The position numbers and the translations under genes are program-made. From JBBSGD01 sp038254435 (GTDB lineage Bacteria; Actinomycetota; CADDZG01; WHSQ01), in the NCBI GenBank assembly GCA_038254435.1, contig JBBSGD010000073.1, positions 1-8,355 on the forward strand: a stretch of 8,355 nucleotides of DNA, in the 5' to 3' direction. Of this stretch, positions 1-7,011 are shown one piece after another; the first letter of the stretch is position 1, and every line of letters begins with the position of its first letter. A model generated the notes under the pieces. It was not told the DNA's origin, did no database searches, and saw only the letters and a list, made by a program, of their open reading frames with translations.

Positions 1-1
1 G

Positions 2-48
<47 letters not shown>

Positions 49-581
49 CGACTTGGGCACTGTCTCAACCAGGGACTCGGCGAAATTGCAATACGAGTAA
101 AGATGCTCGTTACCCGCGGAAGGACGGAAAGACCCTAGGACCTTTACTGCAGCTTGATATTGGAGTTTGGGACGTTTTGTGTAGGATAGGCGGGAGACTT
201 TTGAAGTCTGGGCGCCAGCTCAGGTGGAGTCAACCTTGAAATACCGCCCTTAATGTTCTGGGCTTCTAACCCGGGCCCGTAATCCGGGTCGGGAACAGTG
301 TCAGGTGGGCAGTTTCACTGGGGCGGTGACCTCCTAAAGTGTAACGGAGGTGTTCAAAGGTTCCCTCATCCTGGTTGGCCATCAGGAGTTGAGTGCAAAC
401 GCACAAGGGAGCTTGACTGCGAGACCGACAGGTCGAGCAGGTGCGAAAGCAGGAGTTAGTGATCCGGCGGCTCCTCGTGGTAGGGCCGTCGCTCATCGGC
501 TAAAAGGTACCCTAGGGATAACAGGCTGATCGTTCCCAAGAGTCCATATCGACGGAACGGTTTGGCACCTCGATGTCGGCT

Positions 582-894
582 CAATTTAGGGCCCTCAGGT
601 GGGTAACCACCTGAGCAGACTCGGCTAATAACGGGGAAACCCTCTCGGTTTTTTTGTCATACCCAGCAGCTACGTTTGTTGCGTAGTGAGCGGACCGAAG
701 GGCAATCCCGTGGGAAGTCGAGAAGCCTTAACAGGCTTCTTTGACCCCGTAACGACTGAAGGCAATAGCCTGAGATAGCGAACGCTGGCTTCGGCCAAAT
801 CTAAGTTCGCTATCAGACGCCGAGCTCCAACTCGCCAGAGGCATGAGTTGGATGAAGGGATAGTCTGCGCCACAGGAAACTGTGGATTACCGTG
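582..894 (+). ncRNA. Group I self-splicing intron without ORF, in 23S after U2511 (E. coli numbering)
   Basis: This 313-nt insertion interrupts otherwise normal 23S sequence. It follows the group I end rules: the 5' exon ends in U (581) and the intron ends in G (894). P1 can form between exon GGCU 578-581 and GGCC 590-593 with a G-U pair at the splice site. P2 is a perfect 9-bp hairpin (594-602/607-615) with a GUAA loop. P3 is 620-627/766-774 with one bulge, P4 is 631-635/707-711, and P5 starts at 640-642/700-702 and is extended by a 670-674/682-686 hairpin. P6 includes 721-727/734-740. P7 pairs GACU 754-757 with AGUC 862-865. P8 (775-783/805-813) encloses a C(UUCG)G hairpin. An extra helix, 827-833/845-851, lies between P8 and the P7 3' strand. 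P9 is 870-875/880-885 with a GAAA loop. The helices were folded by eye; a covariance model would settle the subgroup. No endonuclease gene fits. Confidence 0.92.
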
Positions 895-916
895 CGTCGC
901 ATCCTGGGGCCGGAGC

Positions 917-968
<52 letters not shown>

Positions 969-1075
969 TAGAACGTAGAACACTGCGTCCCCACGGAGCA
1001 ATCTGTGGGTGCCCATCGGCTCATATCGGTGAAACCCTGATTGTCACACCCGACCTGTACGGTCAGGGCAATACC

Positions 1076-1084
1076 GAGGGAAGG
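1076..1084 (+). promoter_or_regulatory. Ribosome binding site for the intron endonuclease
   Basis: The purine-rich GAGGGAAGG ends 7 nt before the ATG at 1092 and favours that start. The same bases belong to the intron core (the 3' edge of P4 and the 5' strand of P6). Ribosome loading here and ribozyme folding should therefore compete, an inference that would link endonuclease expression to unspliced or misfolded precursor. Confidence 0.55.
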
Positions 1085-1091
1085 CCAGGAT

Positions 1092-1664
1092 ATGAGGGCA
1101 TCGGACGCGTCTTACTTAGCGGGATTCCTGGACGGAGATGGGAGTATCCATTTCCAGTTCGTTAGGCAGAAAGAGTATCGTTTCGGCTTCTACATCCGAG
1201 CGAGCTTGTCACTGACACAGAGCACCTCGGCCAGGTTCGGGCTCGAGAGACTCCGAAACATCCTCGGTGGTGGCTATCTGCGTGACAGAAAGACCGGCAT
1301 GAGTGACCTCGTAGTCACCAGCCGGCCTCTGCTCTTGCGAATACTCCACGAAGTCGAGCCGTACGTGATCTTCAAACGAAGGCATGTACAAGAGGCTCTG
1401 CGGCTGTTGCCGCTCAACAGACCTCGCATGACCGCACAGGAATTCCTCGAAGTAGCTCGACGCGTCGATGACTTCGCGTCCCTAAACTATTCGAAGACGA
1501 AGCAGATCTCTGCCGTAGATGTGGAGCAGCATCTGCGTAGCAAGGGATTCTTGGCCCCCGTAACGACTTCCTCGCATGCTCGGCGAGGAGATGGGATTCT
1601 TTCTCAAGCGAAGTTCTTGAAATCTACGGATTCCATAACACGCCGGCCCCTAGAAATAGGGTGA
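1092..1664 (+). CDS. LAGLIDADG homing endonuclease, I-CreI-like
   Basis: The 190-residue product is an intron-encoded DNA endonuclease of the single-motif LAGLIDADG class, whose members act as homodimers. They cut intronless copies of the insertion site so that repair copies the intron in. The motif YLAGFLDGDGS is at residues 8-18. From memory of I-CreI, the alignment is nearly continuous: catalytic Asp20 corresponds to D16, Gln47 to Q43 and Lys98 to K95. DNA-contacting Arg68, Arg70 and Asp75 correspond to R64, R66 and D72. The late segment LNYSKTK (131-137) matches LNDSKTR. Nothing looks inactivated. The ATG at 1092 is preferred over the in-frame ATG at 1041: it follows GAGGGAAGG (1076-1084) at 7 nt, and its N-terminus fits I-CreI. 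Starting at 1041 would add 17 residues encoded by P5-P4-P6 core sequence. Residues 153-190 run past the I-CreI-like region and are encoded by the ribozyme core, ending in a TGA just before the P7 3' strand. Confidence 0.93.
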   Translation: MRASDASYLAGFLDGDGSIHFQFVRQKEYRFGFYIRASLSLTQSTSARFGLERLRNILGGGYLRDRKTGMSDLVVTSRPLLLRILHEVEPYVIFKRRHVQEALRLLPLNRPRMTAQEFLEVARRVDDFASLNYSKTKQISAVDVEQHLRSKGFLAPVTTSSHARRGDGILSQAKFLKSTDSITRRPLEIG

Positions 1665-2086
1665 AGGTATAGTCTGTGCCTCCAGTAATGGGGGACAAAC
1701 ATGCGTGAGACAGTTCGGTCCCTATCCTCCGCGGGCGTAGGAGACTTGAGGGGAGCTGTCCCTAGTACGAGAGGACCGGGACGGACGCATCTCTAGTGTG
1801 ACAGTTGTTCTGCCAAGGGCACGCTGTTTAGCTACATGCGGAGCGGATAAGCGCTGAAAGCATCTAAGTGCGAAGCCGGCCCCGAGATGAGGTCTCCCAC
1901 CAGGTAACTGGGTAAGGCCCCTTGCTAGACGACAAGGTTGATAGGCCGGAGCTGTAAGCACAGCAATGTGTTCAGGCGACCGGTACTAATAGGCCGAGGG
2001 CTTGGTTTTTGCTCGCGCTCGCTCTGGAGCGTTCAGGGTTCTCCTGGATGGCGCACCAGACGCAATTGACAATTGGATAGATAGGT

Positions 2087-2207
2087 TTCCCGGTGGCTCA
2101 TAGCGGAGGGGTCACACCTGGTTCCATTCCGAACCCAGAAGTTAAGCCCTCCAGCGCCGATGGTACTGCCCTGGAGACGGGGTGGGAGAGTAGGACGCTG
2201 CCGGGGA
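2087..2207 (+). rRNA. rrf: 5S ribosomal RNA
   Basis: A complete 5S rRNA of about 121 nt in the usual place after 23S. The closing helix pairs TTCCCGGTGG at the 5' end with CTGCCGGGGA at the 3' end, including G-U pairs. The internal segment CCATTCCGAACCCAGAAGTTAAG is characteristic of the loop B/C region (positions about 2122-2144), and GGTGGGAGAGTAGGACGC closes loop E and helix IV. Ends are placed from helix I and may be off by one or two bases. A spacer of roughly 78 nt separates it from the 23S 3' end, and no tRNA follows. Confidence 0.96.
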
Positions 2208-2218
2208 TTAAACGTAGC

Positions 2219-2242
2219 AAGGGCCGCCTTCGGGCGGCCTTT
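2219..2242 (+). terminator. Intrinsic terminator of the rRNA operon
   Basis: A 7-bp perfect GC stem (2222-2228/2233-2239), extended by weaker pairs at 2219-2221/2240-2242, is capped by a C(UUCG)G tetraloop. It begins 11 nt after 5S and is followed by only three T residues. The position and stability fit the end of the rRNA transcript. The short T run makes it a less than textbook Rho-independent terminator. Confidence 0.82.
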
Positions 2243-2282
2243 GCGCGCCCGGGGTAGTTCGCCCGCTCTTACACTCTCAACC

Positions 2283-3761
2283 ATGTTTGACCGCTCGGCT
2301 GCCGTCTACGACGCCATCTACCGCTTCAAGAACTACACCGCCGAGGCGGATCGCATTCGCGAGCTCATAGGTGAGCGGAGCCCCGACGCCAGGAGCCTGC
2401 TCGACGTCGCCTGCGGTACCGGCAAGCATCTCGCCGAGCTGGGTCACTTCTTTTCCGTTGCCGGTCTCGACCTCGACCGGCAGCTTCTCGCCATCGCCCG
2501 CCGGCACAACCCCGGTGTGCCGTTTCACGAAGGCAACATGGGGGACTTTCACCTGCGCCGGCGCTTCGATGTCGTCACATGCCTCTTCAGCAGCATCGGT
2601 TACATGTCCTCGGAGCCGCTTCTGCGACGGGCGGTGTCCTGCATGGCGGGCCATGTCACGCCGGGCGGGCTGCTCCTCATCGAGCCGTGGCTCACGCCCG
2701 ATCGCTGGCAGGAGGGGCTTCTTGGAGCCGTTTTCGTAGACGACCCGGATCTCAAAGTGGCTCGTTTCAACTCGAGCGCGGTCAAGGACGGCTGTTCCGT
2801 CATGGACATGCACTATCTCGTCACGAGACCTTCGGGCACCGAGTACTTCACCGAGACTCACAGCCTGATGCTGTTCAACGATGGGCAATATCGCGAGGCC
2901 CTCGTGGCCGCGGGACTGAGCGTCGAGCATGAGCCTGAGGGCCTCATGGGGCGCGGCCTCTACATCGGCACGGCGGACAAGAGTCGCATGAACGACGGCC
3001 GCCGCGACGCAGCGCCCCAGCGCGGGCCGGCCGGGCAGGGACGAGAGTCAGGGGGCCGGAAGCAAGCGCGGGGGCACCAAAAGCCCGCTCCGGGACGAGC
3101 CGGTCCCGCAGATGTGCCCGCTGCTCACCTGCCCGACGAGGTCGCACACGAGCTTCGTTCCACGGTGCGTCCGGGCAAGGGGGGCATTGTGCTCGAGGTC
3201 TTCTCGCAAGCGGCCGGAGCGTTTGCCGAAGAAGACTTCACCGCCGCCATCCGCCTCGGCGAGGAGGCCAAGCACCTCGCTCTGCGCTCCGCCGCGATTC
3301 GAGAGCTTCTGGGACTCGCCTACTACAGGACGGACGCCTGGCAGGAGGCGGCCAAGGAGCTCAGTGCTTTTCGGCGCATCACCGGCACGAGCGACCAGAA
3401 TCCGGTCCTGGCGGACTGTTATCGGGCGATGGGTAAGCCGGAGCGCGCCCTCGAGCTGTGCAATGAGCTCGATCCGCGCAAGGTGCCGGCTCCCGTCTTC
3501 GCCGAGGGACTGATCGTGGCGGCGGGCGCGCTGGCCGACATGGGACGCGCCGATGAAGCGATTGCGGGGCTCGAGCGCGCCGACATCCGCCCGGAAGCCG
3601 TGGAGGAGCATCACCTGCGCATCTGGTACGTGCTCGGGAACCTGCTCGAGTCCCGCGGCCGCTACAGCCAGGCCCGCGCGTGGTTCGAGGCGCTTGCGGC
3701 CGCAGACCCGGACCTGACCGACGCACCGGAGCGGGCGCGCAAGCTCGCGAGCAAGGCGTGA
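2283..3761 (+). CDS. SAM-dependent methyltransferase (DesVI/TylM1-like) fused to a C-terminal TPR domain
   Basis: A 492-residue protein with two parts. Residues 1-234 form a class I SAM methyltransferase. Motif I is LLDVACGTGK at 39-48, the acidic end of strand 2 is GLDLD at 61-65, EGNMGDF is at 83-89 and the motif IV region FDVVTCLFSSIGYM is at 95-108. Both the motifs and the typical final RGLYIGT resemble the dTDP-aminosugar N,N-dimethyltransferases DesVI and TylM1, but with no sugar genes nearby the substrate is unknown. Residues 235-285 are a low-complexity linker rich in Arg, Gly, Pro and Gln. Residues 286-492 hold about four to five TPR-like helical pairs (about 304-332, 337-366, 375-397, 408-434, 446-478). 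The ATG at 2283 is chosen because the open frame upstream runs through 5S and the terminator. No Shine-Dalgarno is visible before it. An ATG at 2988 could start the TPR part separately. The gene ends 3 nt before the acetyltransferase start. Confidence 0.85.
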   Translation: MFDRSAAVYDAIYRFKNYTAEADRIRELIGERSPDARSLLDVACGTGKHLAELGHFFSVAGLDLDRQLLAIARRHNPGVPFHEGNMGDFHLRRRFDVVTCLFSSIGYMSSEPLLRRAVSCMAGHVTPGGLLLIEPWLTPDRWQEGLLGAVFVDDPDLKVARFNSSAVKDGCSVMDMHYLVTRPSGTEYFTETHSLMLFNDGQYREALVAAGLSVEHEPEGLMGRGLYIGTADKSRMNDGRRDAAPQRGPAGQGRESGGRKQARGHQKPAPGRAGPADVPAAHLPDEVAHELRSTVRPGKGGIVLEVFSQAAGAFAEEDFTAAIRLGEEAKHLALRSAAIRELLGLAYYRTDAWQEAAKELSAFRRITGTSDQNPVLADCYRAMGKPERALELCNELDPRKVPAPVFAEGLIVAAGALADMGRADEAIAGLERADIRPEAVEEHHLRIWYVLGNLLESRGRYSQARAWFEALAAADPDLTDAPERARKLASKA

Positions 3762-3764
3762 CGT

Positions 3765-4196
3765 GTGGATGAGCCGGAGGTAATCGAGCTCATGGGGCCC
3801 GTTGAGATGCGGCGCGCCTACAATGTGATGTACGAGCTGCGCAGCGATCTCGATGAGGAGAGCTACATGGCGGCTCTAAACGAGATGGTGCCGCGCGGCT
3901 ACCGCTTATTCTCGCTCCGACGCAACGGCCGCGACCTGGCTCTCGCCGGAGTTGGTTTTGGCGTGACCTTCTACTACGGCCGCTATCTGTGGCTGTACGA
4001 CCTCGTCACGAAGGAGTCAGAGCTATCCAAGGGCCACGGTGCCCGGCTCATCGAGCATCTGCAGAGGCTGGCCCGTGCCAAAGGGTGCGACATGATCGCT
4101 CTAGCCTCGAGGTTGGATGGGGGGGCACACCGCTTCTACGAGGAGCGAGCCGGCTTCGAGCGCGCCTCCTTCACCTTTCACAAGCCGCTTTCCTAG
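3765..4196 (+). CDS. GNAT-family N-acetyltransferase
   Basis: A 143-residue protein with the GNAT fold, which moves an acetyl group from acetyl-CoA to an amine; the acceptor is unknown. Strand beta4 is LWLYDLVT (75-82), followed by the acetyl-CoA pyrophosphate-binding loop in motif A (SKGHGA, 88-93) and its helix. The C-terminal HRFYEERAGFERASF (122-136) is the typical motif B, where the conserved Tyr helps catalysis. Length is normal for a single-domain GNAT. The start is a GTG 3 nt after the stop of the methyltransferase-TPR gene, so translation is probably coupled and the two genes likely form an operon. The ATG at 3792 is a possible shorter start. It converges with the hydrolase gene, with only 25 nt between stops and no clear terminator. 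Confidence 0.87.
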   Translation: MDEPEVIELMGPVEMRRAYNVMYELRSDLDEESYMAALNEMVPRGYRLFSLRRNGRDLALAGVGFGVTFYYGRYLWLYDLVTKESELSKGHGARLIEHLQRLARAKGCDMIALASRLDGGAHRFYEERAGFERASFTFHKPLS

Positions 4197-4221
4197 ACTT
4201 AGCCGTGCCCGCGACCCTTCC

Positions 4222-5124
4222 TCAGCGCGCCCGCTCCAGCCTGTCGAAGTGGCGCATGTAGCCGGACACGTTCATCTCGTAGGAGGTGGTCTGCTCCATG
4301 CGCGCAGCCTGCTCCTCGGAGAGGCTGCGCTCGAGCACCGCGGCCGCTTCGGCCCGCACGAGTTCGGTTACCTCCTTCAGGTCCGAAGACCGGTCGCGCG
4401 CGGCGCGCACCCAGCCCCCCCACTGCAAGAGCGCCTCTACGGCCTCCTCGCACAGCTCGTCGATGCTCGCGTCCTGGGGCCCGTAGTGGGTCGGCCACAA
4501 TGAGGCCGGGGCTATCCCTCTGATGCGCGTGATGGACGCTATCGCTTCCTCGAGGTCGAACTCGGGCGGCGGAGTTGCCGGCCGCACTACTCCGATACCC
4601 GGCAGGCGCACTCCAAGCGCGTCACCGCAATAGAGCGCGCCCGTGGCGTCGTCAAGGAGTGAATGATGGTGCCTCGCGTGTCCCGGCGTCTCCAGGGCCC
4701 GCAGGGATCGCCCGCCGAGATCCACCACACCCCCGTCTTCAAGGATGCGGATACGGTCTTCGGGCAACGGATCGATGCCGCCCCACATCTGATCCATTCG
4801 GTCGCCGTAGATTCGGGCCGCGCTCTTCCACAGCTTGGAGGGATCGATGAGATGTTGAGCACCGAGCGGATGAACTGCCACCTTGGCCTCGGGATAGCGA
4901 GCGGCGATGGTGCCCGCCGCGCCTGCATGGTCGAGATGGATGTGCGTGACCACTATCCAGTCGAGGGAATCGATACCCGCCTCTTCGAGTCCGGCAAAGA
5001 CGTTCTCGACCGTCGACTTGGGGCCGGTCTCGACGAGTGCCGTCTGGTCTCCCGCAAGAAGATAGGCCGCGGTGAGCTGGTCGCGACCGTGCATTTTCGT
5101 GTCGATTACCCGAACGTCGGCCAC
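4222..5124 (-). CDS. Metallo-beta-lactamase-fold hydrolase
   Basis: A single-domain MBL-fold metalloenzyme of about 300 residues. Counting from the upstream ATG at 5148, all metal ligands are present: THIHLDH (H69, H71, D73, H74), H157 in TPGH, D176 in CGDALG and H221 in PTHYGP. This is a full binuclear zinc/iron site of the glyoxalase II-like type. The C-terminal 70 residues, including the helical ELCEEAVEALLQWGG region, may form a lid or substrate domain. Typical reactions are thioester, phosphodiester or lactone hydrolysis; the sequence does not say which. The start is taken as GTG at 5124 because AAGGAAAGG (complement of 5132-5140) lies 7 nt upstream. The ATG at 5148 would add eight residues and has a weaker AAAGG site. 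It is divergent from the lipid kinase gene, with 89 nt between starts. Confidence 0.9.
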   Translation of the reverse strand: MADVRVIDTKMHGRDQLTAAYLLAGDQTALVETGPKSTVENVFAGLEEAGIDSLDWIVVTHIHLDHAGAAGTIAARYPEAKVAVHPLGAQHLIDPSKLWKSAARIYGDRMDQMWGGIDPLPEDRIRILEDGGVVDLGGRSLRALETPGHARHHHSLLDDATGALYCGDALGVRLPGIGVVRPATPPPEFDLEEAIASITRIRGIAPASLWPTHYGPQDASIDELCEEAVEALLQWGGWVRAARDRSSDLKEVTELVRAEAAAVLERSLSEEQAARMEQTTSYEMNVSGYMRHFDRLERAR

Positions 5125-5131
5125 CGTCCAC

Positions 5132-5140
5132 CCTTTCCTT
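5132..5140 (-). promoter_or_regulatory. Ribosome binding site deciding the hydrolase start
   Basis: Read on the minus strand, AAGGAAAGG ends 7 nt before a GTG codon whose first base is 5124. This supports GTG rather than the ATG at 5148, where the sequence in front is only AAAGG at a 3-nt distance. Confidence 0.5.
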
Positions 5141-5213
5141 CGCCTCATTGGCCTTTAGTGCGGCTGCGTCACGGCTAAGAGGGCCCGACGCCCGAACGGA
5201 TACCGTGGAGCGG

Positions 5214-6134
5214 ATGTCACGAGCCGCGAGCAGACCGTCCGCCGTGCTGGTGGTCAACCCTAACGCCGGGAGACTTCCGCTCTCGACCCGGGAATCGGTC
5301 ATAGCTGCACTTCGAGCTCGCTTTCGAGTCGAGGTTCTGGCGACGACGGGGAGAGATACGGGCATCGGCCTCGCGGCGGATGCAGCCGGCGCCGGAGCGC
5401 CGCTGGTGATCGCTTTCGGCGGAGACGGTCACGTCAACGAAGTAGTCAACGGGCTTGCAGGCAGTGCCACCCCGCTCGGTATCATCCCCGGCGGTACGAT
5501 GAACGTCTTCGCGCGCGCCCTCGGCATACCGCTCGACCCGCTCGCCGCTATCGAGCATCTGATCACCGGCCTCAGCGACGAGCCGCGCGCGGTGAATCTG
5601 GGCCGGATGGAGGATCGCTACTTCACCTTCTCCGCCGGGTGCGGATTCGATGCCGAGGCTGCCGAGCGAGTGGACCGCTATGTCCCCGCGAAGCGACGTT
5701 TCGGGGAGATCTACTTCTACTGGAGTGCGTTCCGGGTGCTGGCGGGCAGCTACAGGCACCGTAGCCCTTCGATGACTCTCAAGGGCGACTTCGGCGAAGC
5801 CGACGTCGCGATGGCGATTGCCTGCAACGCCGGCCCGTACGCCTACCTCGCCAACCGGCCGATCGAGCTGACGCCGCATGTTGCACTCGAGGCCGGGCTG
5901 GACGTCTTCGCCCTGCGGTCGATGCGGCTAGAGCTCGTTCCGCTCTACGTATGGAGCGCCATGGTCACGCGTGACCTGATTCATCATCACGACGCGTTCC
6001 ATGCGCAGGACCTCACCGACTTCACGATCGTTTCGGAGGAAGCGTTCAGCCGGCATGTCGACGGCGAACCCCTGGCGCCCGCGACGAGCGCCCATTTCTC
6101 TCTCGAGCGTGACGTGCTCATGGTCAAGGGGTGA
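5214..6134 (+). CDS. Diacylglycerol/sphingosine kinase-family lipid kinase
   Basis: A 306-residue protein of the DAGK catalytic family (DgkB/YegS/LCB5 type), which phosphorylates a membrane lipid alcohol with ATP. The N-terminal strand VLVVNPNAGR (11-20) holds the nucleotide-site NPNAG. The glycine-rich GGDGHVNEVVNGL (69-81) is the catalytic signature, followed by PGGTMNVFAR (92-101). Near the C-terminus HVDGEP (281-286) is the conserved DGE element that ends the second domain. Full length for the bacterial family. The ATG at 5214 is chosen because the protein then begins just before the first strand; GGAG at 5207-5210 is a close but usable site. The frame is open back to 5148, and a GTG at 5205 is an alternative. 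The lipid substrate (diacylglycerol or another) cannot be read from sequence. It converges on the CtaG-like gene with 34 nt between them. Confidence 0.93.
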   Translation: MSRAASRPSAVLVVNPNAGRLPLSTRESVIAALRARFRVEVLATTGRDTGIGLAADAAGAGAPLVIAFGGDGHVNEVVNGLAGSATPLGIIPGGTMNVFARALGIPLDPLAAIEHLITGLSDEPRAVNLGRMEDRYFTFSAGCGFDAEAAERVDRYVPAKRRFGEIYFYWSAFRVLAGSYRHRSPSMTLKGDFGEADVAMAIACNAGPYAYLANRPIELTPHVALEAGLDVFALRSMRLELVPLYVWSAMVTRDLIHHHDAFHAQDLTDFTIVSEEAFSRHVDGEPLAPATSAHFSLERDVLMVKG

Positions 6135-6168
6135 CCGCCCGGCCTTAACGGAAAACGGCTGCTGCGCG

Positions 6169-7011
6169 TTAAGGAGAGCTGCTCTCGGGAGATGCGGCTC
6201 GCGCCGCATCAAGGCGTGATTGGTCGCGTTCGTCCCTTGCCAGCCAGCGAAGCAAGATCGTGGCCATGGCCGGCACGATCGTGAAGGTGCCGCACTCCCA
6301 CATGAGCGTTCCCGCCCGGCCCTGATCGGCGAGCGCCTCTGGACCATAGGGGGAGGGCAGGATGGCGTAGTACTCGTACAGGGGCCGGGGGGCGTCGGCA
6401 ATGGCGACTCCCACGAGGGCCATGACCGGCATGGCCAGAAAGAGATAGAGGAGGCGCGCCGGGCTCGACAGCCTGACCGGGGAGGGGTCCGTGCCTATTG
6501 TGGGCCACCAGAAGAGCAGCGCGGTGAAGAGGTAGAGCAGATGCTCGCCCTTGTGCACCCAATTGTTCGTCAATGCAACCTCGTAGAGGGAAGAGAAGTG
6601 GATGCCTACGGTTGCGGCGACGAACAGCAGCCAAGCCGTCAGCGGGTGAGCAACCAGCTTCACGGGCCGGGAGCGCAGGATTCGCAGCAGGGATCTGCGC
6701 CGTAGCCAGCGAGGATCCGCTCGTAGGAGCAGAGTGATGGGTGCCCCCAGCAAGAGCAGGGGCGGAGCTATCAGCTGCAGGGCCAGGTGCTGGCCCATAT
6801 GAACCGAGAACAGCCGGTCGGCGTAGTAGTCGACGGGCCCCTGAAGCGCCACGAAGATCACGGCAAGGCCTGTGATGAAGAGGGCCGTTCTGTGCCGGGG
6901 CCAGCGAAGCCGCGACCCTTGTTGCCGGAGACGGCGCTCGAGCAAGACGTAGACGACACCCGCAAGCACCAGCAGCGGCGTAACCGTGGGGTCGAGCTTC
7001 AAGTCGAGCAC
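6169..7011 (-). CDS. ctaG: CtaG-type cytochrome c oxidase assembly membrane protein
   Basis: A 280-residue polytopic protein matching the caa3-type CtaG family, linked in Bacillus to making active caa3 cytochrome oxidase, probably by handling copper; it is unrelated to the Cox11-type CtaG. About seven membrane segments can be seen: 11-25, 43-58, 74-96, 122-140, 155-171, 185-206 and 238-257. Conserved family histidines are present in HMGQH (71-75), GIHFSSLYE (137 on) and WVHKGEH (151-157), followed by the APPLLLLGAP loop (82-91) typical of these proteins. The start is a GTG preceded at 4 nt by GGGGAGG (complement of 7016-7022). The C-terminal tail after about 258 is charged and Ser/Pro-rich. 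No oxidase subunit genes are in view, but a cupredoxin-like lipoprotein gene is divergent. Confidence 0.92.
   Translation of the reverse strand: MLDLKLDPTVTPLLVLAGVVYVLLERRLRQQGSRLRWPRHRTALFITGLAVIFVALQGPVDYYADRLFSVHMGQHLALQLIAPPLLLLGAPITLLLRADPRWLRRRSLLRILRSRPVKLVAHPLTAWLLFVAATVGIHFSSLYEVALTNNWVHKGEHLLYLFTALLFWWPTIGTDPSPVRLSSPARLLYLFLAMPVMALVGVAIADAPRPLYEYYAILPSPYGPEALADQGRAGTLMWECGTFTIVPAMATILLRWLARDERDQSRLDAARAASPESSSP

Larger units (their letters stand above)
977..1703 (+). ncRNA. Group I intron with homing endonuclease ORF, in 23S after U2593 (the I-CreI intron site)
   Basis: This 727-nt insertion splits AACGT and CGTGAGACAG, again with U before the 5' splice site (976) and G as the last intron base (1703). 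P1 can pair exon ACGU 973-976 with GCGU 985-988. P2 is 990-997/1002-1009 with a GCAA loop. P3 is CCCAUC 1012-1017/GAUGGG 1590-1595, P4 is 1026-1030/1073-1077, and P5 is 1035-1040/1063-1068. P6 is 1083-1090/1549-1556, and its loop holds the endonuclease gene. P7 pairs GACU 1565-1568 with AGUC 1671-1674. A P7.1-like hairpin lies at 1569-1574/1584-1589. Further hairpins are 1604-1608/1616-1620 and 1648-1652/1657-1661, the latter with a GAAA loop. P9 is about 1679-1683/1690-1694. Insertion after U2593 is the position of the Chlamydomonas reinhardtii chloroplast intron that encodes I-CreI. Helices were assigned by eye. Confidence 0.94.

Noticed and set aside
582..894. Possibility that insertion 1 is a cleaved intervening sequence rather than an intron
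   Set aside because: The U/G boundary rule, the full set of core helices with P7, and exact restoration of the exon all favour group I splicing.
2066..2071. TTGACA in the 23S-5S spacer, like a -35 box
   Set aside because: No TATAAT-like hexamer stands at 16-18 nt, and an extra promoter inside the rRNA operon is not needed.
2160..2282. Upstream extension of the methyltransferase frame
   Set aside because: It runs through 5S rRNA and the terminator hairpin, and the encoded residues do not resemble the family N-terminus.
2277..2930. 217-codon minus-strand frame
   Set aside because: It lies wholly opposite the methyltransferase domain, whose motifs are clear; typical of GC-rich antisense frames.
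3988..4503. Plus-strand frames at 3989-4261 and 4117-4503
   Set aside because: They overlap the acetyltransferase and the minus-strand hydrolase out of frame and show no domain features.
6145..6172. TTAACG...CGTTAA inverted repeat between the convergent lipid kinase and ctaG-like genes
   Set aside because: The 6-bp arms are AT-containing with a 16-nt centre and no T run, so it is not a convincing terminator; the right arm also overlaps the ctaG-like stop codon.
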